Source of the DNA: an uncultured Verrucomicrobiota bacterium
Lineage (GTDB): Bacteria; Verrucomicrobiota; Verrucomicrobiia; Limisphaerales; UBA9464
NCBI GenBank assembly: GCA_903907995.1
Contig: CAIVQH010000024.1
Span: forward strand, 105,392 to 169,391
Reading direction: 5' to 3'
DNA length: 64,000 nucleotides
A model generated the notes under the pieces. That model saw nothing but the letters and a program-made list of their open reading frames with translations, did not search any database and was not told the origin of the DNA. Positions within the stretch are counted from its first letter, which is position 1; the number at the start of each line of letters is the position of its first letter. Of the stretch, positions 18,817 through 28,235 are shown one piece after another. The translations under genes were made by a program, and so were the position numbers.

Positions 18817-19971
18817 TCAGTGATTCCGCAGGGCTCCGGTAAGGAGCTCCAAATAGCGGGCCTTCACCGACTCCTTTCGCGTCGCCATTTCCATGGCGTA
18901 CCGATCTGACTCCTGCTCCAGGCGGACGGCTGACGATGCCAGCCACTCTTCTGTCGCATCGTTTACGAACACCGAAGTGAGTCCAATCATCCCCGCCATT
19001 AGCGCCCGGCTGTCAGCCCCGATCACCACAGAAGGTTTGCCCAGGCTGCCCAGCGCAAAGGCCGCGTGGACGCGGTTCACGATCCCAAACCGGGCCTTGG
19101 CGTAGCAGCGCAGATAGTCCTCGTGCCGAGGGGACCAGAACGTCGCCACGCCCGGCAGGAGGCGACGGGCGGCCGCCAACTCCTTGTGATCGTGGCACAC
19201 CAGCAGGCACCGGTTCTTGACCGAAAACCTTTTAACGAAGGCGACAAAGCGGCTTTCCCACAGCTTCCCGTCGATGGGCTGCCCAAAAGCAAAATGTCCG
19301 CCTCCGGTCATGAAATTCAAGACCACGTATTCGCCGGGTAGGGGGCTGATGCCCAGGCGGTCCACGGCGAAGATGGAGGTGCAGGGAAGCAGTTCAGCCT
19401 GCCGTCCGGCATGCCGGAGCACCTCGGTGCTAAGCCGGTCGCGGATCGTCGTCAGTTTGCACAGGTCGTAGTAGCGCCGGATGTATGCAAGGGTTTCCGG
19501 ACGGGAGGCAAATTCCGAGGCGTCGCTGTGGTAATGCTGGCACGTGCCTCCGGCAAGGTTCAGGAAAGGCCCGCGCTTTGCACGCTTGCTCCAGCGGCGC
19601 TCAATGAGAGGTGCCCACCACTCGGTCTTGGAACAGTCGTCATCAGCGATCGCCCAGTAGATGGGCGCTCCCGACTGCACAAGGACATCGCTACGGAGAA
19701 CCTTGTCCGTCCACGGAATCAGCGGGAGCATGGAATCAAGGCGGCTGGTTGCTCGCAGGGCCGAACCGGGGCGGCGGCCATCCATCCACCGGTCAATTCC
19801 CAGGCCATGCAACCATGAGCATTCCTGGCGTGTCGTGATCGGCAGATGTTTGTGGATCATCCGCAACCTCATCGGACCCAGCACGCGATCCAGCAGGTAT
19901 AAGATGCCTTCACGGACAAAATCGTCACCCACGTTGTGTTGCAGGGTGGTTATGATAGTGACATCAGTCAT
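18817..19971 (-). CDS. Polysaccharide pyruvyl transferase family protein
   Basis: This 384-residue protein has MTDVTIITTLQHNVGDDFVREGILYLL at the N-terminus, GGTCQHYHSD near the middle, and a C-terminal NRVHAAFALGSLGKPSVVIGADSRA segment that fits the CsaB/PssM pyruvyl-transferase superfamily. These enzymes add pyruvate ketals from phosphoenolpyruvate to exopolysaccharides. The upstream in-frame start at 19995 is less likely than ATG 19971. A 253-base gap with an AT-rich segment (about 20090-20170) precedes it and may hold a promoter for the downstream genes. Confidence 0.8.
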   Translation of the reverse strand: MTDVTIITTLQHNVGDDFVREGILYLLDRVLGPMRLRMIHKHLPITTRQECSWLHGLGIDRWMDGRRPGSALRATSRLDSMLPLIPWTDKVLRSDVLVQSGAPIYWAIADDDCSKTEWWAPLIERRWSKRAKRGPFLNLAGGTCQHYHSDASEFASRPETLAYIRRYYDLCKLTTIRDRLSTEVLRHAGRQAELLPCTSIFAVDRLGISPLPGEYVVLNFMTGGGHFAFGQPIDGKLWESRFVAFVKRFSVKNRCLLVCHDHKELAAARRLLPGVATFWSPRHEDYLRCYAKARFGIVNRVHAAFALGSLGKPSVVIGADSRALMAGMIGLTSVFVNDATEEWLASSAVRLEQESDRYAMEMATRKESVKARYLELLTGALRNH

Positions 19972-20224
19972 TTTATGGTGATTGCGGCGTGCCAATCGTT
20001 AGCTGGTGGCGCGGAAGAAGTGCGCCGATCAAGACCGCTGCAAGGACTCCTGAGGCGCCCGGTTTTGGGTAACTTTATTGGCAGATACTAGCCATGTTTG
20101 CATTGCTGTCTGCAGGTTAGATTATTTAATTACTATTACATCACCCCTGAATATCGAATGGAGCTTTACAAACTTTGATTCAAAGAGATGGAGTCTCAAC
20201 ACTTTCAGGTCTTCATCCTGCTGA

Positions 20225-21412
20225 TCACTTTCCATACAAGAGCCACCTGCCGAGCTGGATTCCTGGTTTTTCAATCAAACGATGCAGCGCATACGAGGCG
20301 GCTATTACAATCGGCACAATCATGAGGCCACTGAGCAGAAATCTGACCGCTGGTGACAGGGCCGTAAACCAGCCAAATCGGATTGCAACGGCGCATAATG
20401 GCAGAAGCACTAACTGATGCGTCAGGTATATCGGATATGATATGTCTCCAAAAAAGGCAAACGCCTCCCGTTTCAGCAGATTATCCAATTTCCGCATTAT
20501 TCCCGATCTCTCGGTTCCAGCGAAGGCACAGGCAGCCATAATTGTGTATAGTACCAATAGCAGCCTGTTGTTTTGCAAACCACAGATTGATCCGGCCAGA
20601 ACCAGCAAAATCGAGGCCTCATAAGATTCCGACTCCTTCAGTTTGAACATGGCCTCTGCTAGTAACATCCCAACCAAAAAGGTCGTGATTTTGAGTCCAA
20701 GCAATGTCGCCATCGGGAAAGTGTAGTGAAGTAAGCCTTCGGTCGCGCCTTCACCCATGCCAAGTCCGAACAGCCGCTTGCAGATCAGCGCCACCACGTA
20801 CGTGGATATAGTAAAGAGCAGCACTGCCCCCCGTTTCCACAAAAGCATTATAAGAGGGAATATGGCGTAATATTGCGCCTCCAGTCCCAACGACCAGTCA
20901 GGCAGCGGTGAGGTCACCGCCTGGGAGGGAAAGAGTCCGAAAAGAAATGTAACGTGCGACAGGAAGGCGGTCAGCCCAAAGCTCCAAGCAACCTTGGAAT
21001 CCGGCGCGAGCGGGTCGATCATCCACTTATGATGAAACTGAACCGCAAGGCTGTGCTGCCATTCCACGTACAGCGGGCCAAGAAGCAGGACCGCAAAAAA
21101 GCACGCATAATATACCGGTGCGATCCTGAAGAACCGTCAGATCCAGAATCTTCGCCATGTTTTGGCCTCTTCCCAAGGCTCAGCCGATCGGCACAGATTG
21201 TAATTATACACCATCAGGAATCCGGACAGGATCATGAAGACATCCACTCCCGTCGGATGATCCTTGATCAGCGGAATTGTCGCTCCAACCGCAGTGGCTA
21301 TGTGGCCAAACATCACCCACACGGCCATAAGCCCCCGAATGCTGTCAAGAAACCCAAGCCGGGTCTCGACTCTTGCAGTCAGATGCTCCGGTGGTATGTT
21401 TTTATCAGTCAT
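20225..21412 (-). pseudogene. Acyltransferase-3 (OafA/YrhL-type) with an in-frame TGA
   Basis: The N-terminal part (21412 to 21137) has the hallmark FLDSIRGLMAVWVMFGH (active-site His in the membrane acyltransferase) and DVFMILSGFLMVYN. After WRRFWI there is a TGA, and the same frame continues directly with RFFRIAPVYYACFF...LGPLYVEWQ and on to the C-terminal helices at 20225. The family motif here is R-F-(x)-R-R-F-x-R-I-x-P-x-Y, so the stop replaces the expected Arg; a single C-to-T change (CGA to TGA) explains it. The intact protein would be about 395 residues, normal for O-acetyltransferases of this family. As annotated it is inactive. Confidence 0.88.
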
Positions 21413-21479
21413 TGTTACGACGCCGATCTGGTATGCGGCCTGACCAGCAAAACGTCCAGAATGGCAAAGCTTAGACGAA

Positions 21480-22454
21480 CTATTGCCCCTTCAACTCCGA
21501 CTCCACCATCCAGCGGACGAGCTTCTGCAGGTCTTTGCCGGGGCGCCAGCCGAGAAGGCGTTCCGCCTTTCCCGCGTTGCCCACCAGCGCCAGCGGCTCC
21601 TGACTGCGCAACAATCGTTCATCCCGGCGGACGTAGTTCCGCCAGTCGAGTCTCACCGCAAAAAAGGCCTCTTCCACAACATCCTGCACGGTATGCAGCA
21701 CGCCGGTGGCGAAAACGAAGTCCTCAGGACTATCATGTTGCAGGGCCAGCCACATGCCGCGCACGTAATCACGGGCGTCGCCCCAATCACGCTGGGATGA
21801 TGTGTCGCCAAGTTGGAGGAACTCCTGCCGTCCCTGACTGATGGATGCAGCAGCCCGGCATATTTTGCGGGTGACGAAATTCTCCCCGCGACGCGGTGAT
21901 TCGTGATTGTAAAGAATTCCGTTCACCAGGAACAGGCCATGCTTCTCCCGGTAAATGCGGACCAGGCTGGCCGCGAACGCCTTCGCGGCTCCGTATGGAT
22001 TGACCGGCACCATCGGCGTGGATTCGTCCTGGGGAACCTGCGTTGGCCGTCCGAAGATCTCGCTGGAGGCCGCGTGGAAAAAGCGGGGCGGCTTCGGCAG
22101 ATCACGGATGATCTCGATCAGCCGCAGTGTTCCCATCGCCACGCTGTCCACCGTGGACTCCGCAATCTCAAAGCTCAGACCCACATGGCTCTGGCCGGCC
22201 AAGTGGTAGACTTCATCCGGAGCGACCTTGACCAATATGCGCCTAAGGGTTGTGGGGTCTTCAAGGTCCGCGTAGTGGAGGAACAAACTCCGCCCATAGA
22301 TCAGGGGATCACCGTAGAGGTGTCGCAAACGCGAACGCTCCAGCGTGCTCGTGCGGCGGACGACACCATGAACCTCGTATCCCTGGGACAACAGATACTC
22401 CGTCAGATAGGAACCATCCTGTCCGGTAATGCCGGTGATGAGCGCTGTGGGCAT
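21480..22454 (-). CDS. GDP-mannose 4,6-dehydratase-like SDR
   Basis: This 324-residue protein has [32 protein letters not shown], the GMD N-terminus (NADP-binding GxxGQDG), YADLEDPTTL, HAASSEIFG, PVNPYGAAK (YxxxK) and [16 protein letters not shown], all GMD-branch motifs. It is a divergent second member beside the canonical Gmd at 23401, with about half of its positions shared by eye. It may dehydrate GDP-mannose or another GDP-sugar, or reduce a keto-sugar as GDP-6-deoxy-D-lyxo-4-hexulose reductases (Rmd-like) do. The ATG at 22454 is chosen over 22493 to place the glycine motif near the N-terminus. Confidence 0.82.
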   Translation of the reverse strand: MPTALITGITGQDGSYLTEYLLSQGYEVHGVVRRTSTLERSRLRHLYGDPLIYGRSLFLHYADLEDPTTLRRILVKVAPDEVYHLAGQSHVGLSFEIAESTVDSVAMGTLRLIEIIRDLPKPPRFFHAASSEIFGRPTQVPQDESTPMVPVNPYGAAKAFAASLVRIYREKHGLFLVNGILYNHESPRRGENFVTRKICRAAASISQGRQEFLQLGDTSSQRDWGDARDYVRGMWLALQHDSPEDFVFATGVLHTVQDVVEEAFFAVRLDWRNYVRRDERLLRSQEPLALVGNAGKAERLLGWRPGKDLQKLVRWMVESELKGQ

Positions 22455-22591
22455 ATGGCGGGGGATACTTAGCGGGCAGCGGTGCGAGGGCAAAGAGCAG
22501 CCAGGGCCTTCGATGGCCCAAGCGTTGCGCCAGACTGTTTATGCCCACCTGGACCAATTGCATTATTTATCACGGGCGACAGACCACGGAC

Positions 22592-23332
22592 TCAGGCGAA
22601 AGTGACATGCTTGAATGCCGGCCAATCCTTGCGGACAAAAAACAGGTCGCACTGCCAAAACAGGCCGTCGTAGGGGCGGAACATGGGGCTCACCAAGTCC
22701 GCCACCCGAAATCCATGGGAGTCCATCAGCACACAAAGCTCCCAGAAGAGCAGACCATGCTGGCCGAGCTTGAAATTATAGGCCTCGATGATCACCAGTG
22801 AGGCAGCGGCCAGGGTGTTCTTTGCCCCGTTCATGATGGGGACTTCAAATCCATGGGTATCCAGTTTCAGGCAATACGGACCCTTCAGTCCGCGCCTGCC
22901 GAGTTCCTCATCTACCGTCACCACCTTCACTTTTCGCAACGCCGCGTTGTCCCCTCCCGATCCGCTCGCCGTACCACTGCCATCAAGATCATCGGCCACA
23001 TAAAACGAGGTTTCACCTGCGGCCTCCCCGGCGGCAGCCAGCACATAGTGCAACCGGCGGGGATCTGAAGCCACCAGCCGGTCCAAGGCGGGGCGCCGTT
23101 CCTCCAATGCCTCAACCATGAGAAATTGCGACTCCTGATAAACTGCGGCGGCGTCGCGCGTCCAGCAACCGTCGCTGGCGCCGACGTCAATGAAGGTTTC
23201 AACATGCAGTCCCAGCTTATGGCACATCGACAGGGCCCCATACATGTTGTGATTCAGACATTGGCGGACCTGAAACCCGAAGGGGCCGAGCGCCGAGTTG
23301 ACAGCCTGCTCGAGTCTTCTTTTAATAGTCAT
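22592..23332 (-). CDS. FkbM-family methyltransferase
   Basis: This 246-residue protein has FIDVGASDGCWTRDAAAVY (motif I), FLMVEALEERRPAL, and CLKLDTHGFEVPIMNGA, the FkbM K-x-D-x-H/Q-G-x-E motif in which His replaces the usual Gln. It is intact, unlike the relative at 11003-11959. I chose ATG 23332; an alternative TTG at 23341 adds three residues. FkbM enzymes O-methylate sugars. The gene sits between the two GMD-type genes and may act on a GDP-derived sugar after transfer. Confidence 0.83.
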   Translation of the reverse strand: MTIKRRLEQAVNSALGPFGFQVRQCLNHNMYGALSMCHKLGLHVETFIDVGASDGCWTRDAAAVYQESQFLMVEALEERRPALDRLVASDPRRLHYVLAAAGEAAGETSFYVADDLDGSGTASGSGGDNAALRKVKVVTVDEELGRRGLKGPYCLKLDTHGFEVPIMNGAKNTLAAASLVIIEAYNFKLGQHGLLFWELCVLMDSHGFRVADLVSPMFRPYDGLFWQCDLFFVRKDWPAFKHVTFA

Positions 23333-23400
23333 ATTAAACAAATAATCCTATCCCCAATTAATCACTCAAGCAACCGGGTTAAAACCGCACCGATTCCATT

Positions 23401-24417
23401 TCAGTCCTGGCGTCGGACCTTTCCGGAAAGCTGGTCCTCGATCAGCTTCACGTCGGCATCCGTCATGAGCTCGATCAGCGCCTTGAACTTGGTCTTGGGT
23501 TCCCAGCCCAGCTTCGCCTTGGCCTTCGAATAGTCGCCGATCAGCAGATCCACCTCGGCCGGACGATAATAGCGGGGATCAATTTCGACGTGCTTGTGCC
23601 AGTCCAGTCCGACCCGGCCGAAGGCAACATCCAGGCACTCCCGGATTGTGTGCGTCTCATTGGTTGCCACGACGTAATCGTCACCCTCGGGCTGTTGCAG
23701 CATGAGCCACATCGCCTCAACATATTCCTTGGCGTAGCCCCAGTCGCGTTTGGAGTCCAGGTTGCCCATGAAGAGCTTGTCCTGCAGGCCAAGTTTGATG
23801 TGGGCAGCCGCACGGGTGATCTTCCGGGTGACGAAGGTCTCACCGCGGCGCGGCGACTCATGGTTGAAAAGGATGCCGTTGCTCGCGTGGAGGCCATAGG
23901 ATTCGCGATAATTTACGGTGATCCAGTGGGAATACACCTTGGCACAGCCATAGGGACTGCGGGGATAGAACGGGGTGGTCTCCTTTTGCGGCACCTCCTG
24001 CACCAGGCCGAACATCTCGCTGGATGAGGCCTGATAGAATCTCGGCCGGATGCCGGTTTCACGGATGGCCTCCAGCAGCCGGACGGTTCCGGTGGCAGTC
24101 ACGTCCGTCGTGTATTCGGGCGCATCGAAACTGACCCGCACATGGCTCTGCGCAGCCAGATTATAGACCTCGTCGGGCTGGATCTTGGCGACAAGCCGCG
24201 AGAGGTTGCTGGCATCCGCCAGATCGCCGTAGTGCAGGAAGAGCTGGTGCTTCGGAAAATGCGGGTCGGTGTAGATCGCGTCGAGCCGGCTCGTGTTAAA
24301 AGTAGAGGCGCGACGGATGAGACCATGGACTTCATAGCCCTTGCCGAGGAGAAGCTCGGCAAGATAGGAACCGTCCTGGCCGGTGATGCCGGTGATGAGG
24401 GCTTTCTTGCTGGACAT
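23401..24417 (-). CDS. gmd: GDP-mannose 4,6-dehydratase
   Basis: This 338-residue protein is a canonical Gmd. It has [72 protein letters not shown] (YxxxK) and [21 protein letters not shown]. It converts GDP-D-mannose to GDP-4-keto-6-deoxy-D-mannose, which the adjacent Fcl turns into GDP-L-fucose. The two genes are 36 bases apart in the same orientation and form a standard GDP-fucose pair. Confidence 0.95.
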   Translation of the reverse strand: MSSKKALITGITGQDGSYLAELLLGKGYEVHGLIRRASTFNTSRLDAIYTDPHFPKHQLFLHYGDLADASNLSRLVAKIQPDEVYNLAAQSHVRVSFDAPEYTTDVTATGTVRLLEAIRETGIRPRFYQASSSEMFGLVQEVPQKETTPFYPRSPYGCAKVYSHWITVNYRESYGLHASNGILFNHESPRRGETFVTRKITRAAAHIKLGLQDKLFMGNLDSKRDWGYAKEYVEAMWLMLQQPEGDDYVVATNETHTIRECLDVAFGRVGLDWHKHVEIDPRYYRPAEVDLLIGDYSKAKAKLGWEPKTKFKALIELMTDADVKLIEDQLSGKVRRQD

Positions 24418-24453
24418 ATATATTTTTAAAACTGGTTGATTTCGCGACAGGAT

Positions 24454-25386
24454 TCAGGCGGCAAAACGGCGGCAGAAGTCCTCGTAGGCGAGGGCTATGC
24501 CGGACGGCAGATCAATCTCGGGTTTCCATCCAAGCGCGAACAAACGCGAGTTGTCCATCAGCTTTCGCGGCGTGCCATCGGGCTTGGTCGGGTCCCAGAC
24601 GGTTTCACCCTGGTAACCCACCACCCGGCCCACCTCGGTGGCCAGATCCCTGATGGTGATCTCCACCCCGGAGCCGACGTTGATGAACTGTTCCTCGCTG
24701 TAGTGGCGCATCAGGAAGACCAACGCACGCGCCAGGTCATCGCTGTGCAGGAACTCGCGCAACGGCCGGCCGCTGCCCCAGCACACCACCTGCTTCTCAC
24801 CCCGGATCTTCGCCTCGTGAAACTTGCGGATCAGGGCGGGCAACACATGGGACCCCTGCAGATCGTAATTGTCGTTCGGACCATAGAGGTTTGTCGGCAT
24901 CGCGCTGATGTAGTCGCAGCCGTGCTGCCGGCGGAAGGCCTGGCAAAGCTTGATGCCGGCGATCTTGGCCACGGCATACCACTCGTTGGTCGGCTCCAGA
25001 GGCCCCGTCAGCAGGTACTCCTCCCGGAGCGGCTGCGGCGCAAGTTTGGGATAGATGCAGGAGCTGCCCAGAAACAGCAGCTTTTTCACCCCGGTCATCC
25101 ACGCGGAGTGGATCAGATTGTTTTGAATCTGGAGGTTTTCCCAGAGGAAGGCGGCCGGCTGCGTGCTGTTGGCCATGATTCCACCGACCTTGGCCGCCGC
25201 CACAAACACATATTCCGGCCGGGCTTCCTCAAAGAAGCGCCGCACGGCCAGACCATCCAGCAGGTCCACCTCGGCCCGGGTACGGGTCATGACCTGGCCA
25301 AAGCCCTGGCGTTTCAGCTCGCGCTCGATGGCGCTGCCGGCCAGCCCGCGATGGCCGGCAACATAGATTCTTGAACTGGCTTCCAT
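24454..25386 (-). CDS. fcl: GDP-L-fucose synthase
   Basis: This 310-residue protein (also called WcaG) has [23 protein letters not shown] with the NADP-binding GxxGxxG, then [49 protein letters not shown] (YxxxK), [12 protein letters not shown] and GRPLREFLH. It epimerises and reduces the Gmd product to GDP-L-fucose. The gene lies directly upstream of gmd in the same run. Confidence 0.95.
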   Translation of the reverse strand: MEASSRIYVAGHRGLAGSAIERELKRQGFGQVMTRTRAEVDLLDGLAVRRFFEEARPEYVFVAAAKVGGIMANSTQPAAFLWENLQIQNNLIHSAWMTGVKKLLFLGSSCIYPKLAPQPLREEYLLTGPLEPTNEWYAVAKIAGIKLCQAFRRQHGCDYISAMPTNLYGPNDNYDLQGSHVLPALIRKFHEAKIRGEKQVVCWGSGRPLREFLHSDDLARALVFLMRHYSEEQFINVGSGVEITIRDLATEVGRVVGYQGETVWDPTKPDGTPRKLMDNSRLFALGWKPEIDLPSGIALAYEDFCRRFAA

Positions 25387-25430
25387 GAATTCTGTGTGTG
25401 TTTTGGCTGATCACCGTCCCATTTGGGCGA

Positions 25431-26402
25431 TCATCCCAGTCGGCGCGAATAGTCGGCCACGGCTTCGGCCAAGGGCGTGGGAACATACGGCACACCCGCC
25501 CGGGCCAGCTTGCGCATGGTGGCCTGGGTGAAATACTGGTAGCGCCCCTGTAGGTCCTCCGGCATGGGCACATATTCGATCCGGGGAGGCAGGTTCAGCG
25601 CGGCGAACACCGCTTCCAACAGTTCGCGGAACGAATGCGCCTGCCCTGTGCCCAGGTTGAACAGGCCCGACACCGTGGGCCGATCCGCCAGCTCGGTCAT
25701 CACCCGGACGAGATCGCGCACGTAGATGAAGTCGCGGAGCTGTCCGCCGTCCGTGTAGTCGGGCCGGTGCGATTTGAACAGCCGCACCACTCCCTCGCGT
25801 TTGATCTGGTGGTAGCCGTGGAAAACCATGGAGGCCATCCGGCCCTTATGCGCTTCGCCGGGGCCGAACACGTTGAAGAACTTCAGCCCGACGGATTGGA
25901 CCGGTTGCGGCCGTCCCTCCTTCACCTGCTGCTCCACCCACAGGTCAAACTCATGCTTGGAGCGACCGTACAGATTGAGCGGCTCCAGCTCGGCCAAGGG
26001 CGATTCGTCGTCAAATCCCCGTGCCCCGTCGCCGTAGGTGGCGGCGCTCGACGCGTAAATGAGCCGCCGGCCATGCTGGGCGCACCAGCGCCAGAGCCGC
26101 TGCGAGTAGTGGAGATTGTTGTCGGCGAGATACCCCCAATCCTGCTCGGTCGTGGAACTGCACGCCCCCATGTGCAGGATGAGTTCCGGCGACAGGGTCC
26201 CGGCTTCCAGCGCCCCGACGAAGGCGGTGTGGTCGAGAAACGTGACGCCGGGCACGGCGGCCAGATTCGGACGCTTGGCTTCGGTAACCGGGTGATCAAC
26301 CGCCAGCAGCTCGGCCACCGGATACTGACGGGCAAAGCTCTCCAGAAGCTGCCCCCCGATGAAACCGGCCGCGCCGGTGATGACAATCCGAATGGCTGAC
26401 AT
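25431..26402 (-). CDS. hldD: ADP-glyceromanno-heptose 6-epimerase
   Basis: This 323-residue SDR (RfaD/HldD) has RIVITGAAGFIGGQLLESFARQYP, HMGACSSTTEQDWGYLADNNLHYS (the S/T-T-E-x-D segment of the family), SSAATYGDG, NLYGRSKHEFD (YxxxK) and GLKFFNVFGPGEAHKGRMASMVFH, which are family hallmarks. It interconverts ADP-D-glycero- and ADP-L-glycero-D-manno-heptose. With gmhA two genes upstream it supplies an ADP-heptose for the GT9 enzyme downstream. Confidence 0.95.
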   Translation of the reverse strand: MSAIRIVITGAAGFIGGQLLESFARQYPVAELLAVDHPVTEAKRPNLAAVPGVTFLDHTAFVGALEAGTLSPELILHMGACSSTTEQDWGYLADNNLHYSQRLWRWCAQHGRRLIYASSAATYGDGARGFDDESPLAELEPLNLYGRSKHEFDLWVEQQVKEGRPQPVQSVGLKFFNVFGPGEAHKGRMASMVFHGYHQIKREGVVRLFKSHRPDYTDGGQLRDFIYVRDLVRVMTELADRPTVSGLFNLGTGQAHSFRELLEAVFAALNLPPRIEYVPMPEDLQGRYQYFTQATMRKLARAGVPYVPTPLAEAVADYSRRLG

Positions 26403-26436
26403 GCGATGAAAAGTAGCGGCTGCCGCGGTCCGCGGC

Positions 26437-26901
26437 TCAGGACAGCAGCCTCAAATTGACCTTGATGACGAGCTTGCGAACCCGCCCGCCACCAACGTCC
26501 ACCTTCGGGCGATGGGCATCGCTGGGATAGAACACTGAGAAACGTCCGGGCGACTGGATCAGCGTGACAAACGACGCGGTTGGCGGAAGCCAGAACTGCA
26601 CGTCATTGGCAAACGCGCCATCGGGCTCCAGCCCGATCCGCGGACACCAGTCGATGCCTTCGGTACCGCTGATGGTGTATTGCAGATCCACATGCTCGCG
26701 ATGGCTCTCGAAGCGGGCCGCCTCACGGTCCACCGGGTCGTATTCCTGCACCGCCGCAAACATATCCTCGCCGATGATCTCATGTTTCCCCAGCGCGATG
26801 TCGGCCGGCAGCACCCATAGCCATTCCAATGCCCGGGCCCAGGTGGGATGGACCAGCAGCGCATCGTACGTGCCGGGATCAGCAAGAAAACCGTGAAGCA
26901 T
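26437..26901 (-). CDS. YhcH/YjgK/YiaL family protein
   Basis: This 154-residue cupin-like protein has KHEIIGEDMFAAVQEYD, FESHREHVDLQYTISGTEGIDWCP and FSVFYPSDAHRPKVDV, which match the YhcH/YjgK/YiaL family (DUF386-type beta-barrel, often with sugar metabolism or Neu5Ac genes). The His residues of the ESHREHVDLQ and DAHRPKV segments form the metal site of the family. I start it at ATG 26901; the longer frame to 26928 runs into gmhA. Its role here is unknown; an epimerase/anomerase-like or sugar-binding function fits. Confidence 0.85.
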   Translation of the reverse strand: MLHGFLADPGTYDALLVHPTWARALEWLWVLPADIALGKHEIIGEDMFAAVQEYDPVDREAARFESHREHVDLQYTISGTEGIDWCPRIGLEPDGAFANDVQFWLPPTASFVTLIQSPGRFSVFYPSDAHRPKVDVGGGRVRKLVIKVNLRLLS

Positions 26902-26908
26902 AACGCCT

Positions 26909-27481
26909 TCAGTCCAGCTCGGCCTCAATGATGGTCAGCCAGCAGTGCAGGATGAAGGTGTGAACCTCCTGAACCCGCGCCGTAACCTCGCTCGGCACGA
27001 TGAGCTCGTGGCTGGCCATGCCCTTGGCTGCGCCGCCCGTTTTGCCAAGCACCGCAATCGTCTTGAGACCACGAGCGTGGGCCGTCTTCAAGGCCGCCAG
27101 CAGGTTGGGGGAATTGCCGCTGGTGCTGAAAATGACCAGCACATCCCCGGGGCGGCCCAAACCCTCGATCTGCCGGGAAAACAGCCGCTCATAGCCGTAA
27201 TCGTTGCCAATGCAGGTGAGCAGGGTCGGATCCCCGCACAGGCTGATGGCCGGAAGGGAAGGCCGCTCCTTGTCGAAGCGTCCGACGAGCTCTTCCGCCA
27301 GGTGCAACGCATCCGCCGCACTGCCGCCATTGCCGGCGGTCAGGAGCTTGCCACCCGACCGCAGGGCCTGGCGAATCTCCCGCCCCGTCTCGGCGATGAG
27401 CGGCAGCAGGGCGCGGGTGCGTTCCAGCGTTTCCTGCAACCCGTCCAGCTGGGCTGCCAGCAGACCAGAATCAGTGGACAT
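26909..27481 (-). CDS. gmhA: Sedoheptulose-7-phosphate isomerase
   Basis: This 190-residue SIS-domain protein has AGNGGSAADALHLAEELVGRF, LTCIGNDYGYERLFSRQIEGLG, and VIFSTSGNSPNLLAALK, all GmhA motifs. It converts sedoheptulose 7-phosphate to D-glycero-D-manno-heptose 7-phosphate, the first step of ADP-heptose synthesis. The ATG at 27481 overlaps the end of the EpsI-type gene by 11 bases. A longer frame to 27616 has no family match. HldE (kinase/adenylyltransferase) and GmhB are not in the window. Confidence 0.93.
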   Translation of the reverse strand: MSTDSGLLAAQLDGLQETLERTRALLPLIAETGREIRQALRSGGKLLTAGNGGSAADALHLAEELVGRFDKERPSLPAISLCGDPTLLTCIGNDYGYERLFSRQIEGLGRPGDVLVIFSTSGNSPNLLAALKTAHARGLKTIAVLGKTGGAAKGMASHELIVPSEVTARVQEVHTFILHCWLTIIEAELD

Positions 27482-28226
27482 CGGGTTCGCGACGGGTGAC
27501 CTGCAGTTCCAGCCAGCGCTGGCCAAACACGCGGAGCCGCTCCAGCGCCGGATGCCAGTCCCCTTCCACACCGGTGGAAAAGCGCACGAACTGCTTGGCC
27601 CCCGTGCCGGGTACACGCTCGCGGATCATGCGCAGAAAATTGCTGCGCAAAAGATGACGGGAGCCCTGGGCCTGTTTTTCCTGCAGGTCTTGCGAAGCGC
27701 CCTCACTCAGCTCGAACCGGTCACTTTCCGAAAATACCTGGCCGCTGATGAGGGTGCACCACACCGTCAGTTCGAGATGGTTGCCCATGGGCGCGCGGAA
27801 GGTCCGCAGCTCAAAGGGGATCTTGGTGCCCTGGAACTCCAGCTCCAGCTTGTCCGGATGCCCCAGGGCCACGGGCGTCCAGCCGTTGCCCACCCAGCAC
27901 ACGTCCGGCGTGTGGCCGACCACCGCCGCCTGTTTGGAATCGGTGCCATCCCAGGTGCCCATGAAGGCCATGAGCCGCTCGGCCGTGGGACCGATGAAGG
28001 TGCCGTTGACCAGGTTCGTGGTGGCCAGGATCTGAATCGCCTCCTCGCCCACCGGCTCGGCCTTGAAATAGTAGCCGACTGGGTGGCTGGAGGCCTTGAA
28101 GGCGTAGCTGGTCGGAGACTGCCGCGGATTGACGTTATACCATGCCCAGGCCCCGCCGGCCGCCAGCAGAAAGCAGCCGGTCAAAATCAACAGGCGGACA
28201 AGACGGGTCTGGTCGGATTTTTCCAC
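27471..28226 (-). CDS. EpsI-type exosortase-associated protein
   Basis: This 251-residue protein has an N-terminal membrane segment (LVRLLILTGCFLLAAGGAWAWY) and a soluble domain with SKQAAVVGHTPDVCWVGNGW, in which the H-x-P-x-x-C-x-x-x-x-G-W box is the signature of EpsI (DUF3485) proteins. EpsI proteins accompany exosortases in exopolysaccharide loci; their biochemical role is not settled. The frame begins 9 bases after the GbsR-type regulator, so the two are likely co-transcribed. Confidence 0.88.
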   Translation of the reverse strand: MEKSDQTRLVRLLILTGCFLLAAGGAWAWYNVNPRQSPTSYAFKASSHPVGYYFKAEPVGEEAIQILATTNLVNGTFIGPTAERLMAFMGTWDGTDSKQAAVVGHTPDVCWVGNGWTPVALGHPDKLELEFQGTKIPFELRTFRAPMGNHLELTVWCTLISGQVFSESDRFELSEGASQDLQEKQAQGSRHLLRSNFLRMIRERVPGTGAKQFVRFSTGVEGDWHPALERLRVFGQRWLELQVTRREPDVH

Positions 28227-28235
28227 GGCGGTAAG

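Noticed and set aside
11438..21140. Programmed stop-codon readthrough or codon reassignment for the two in-frame stops
   Set aside because: One is TAA and the other TGA, each at a conserved residue, and both stop codons are used normally by neighbouring genes; no readthrough context is visible. Nonsense mutation or sequence error is simpler.
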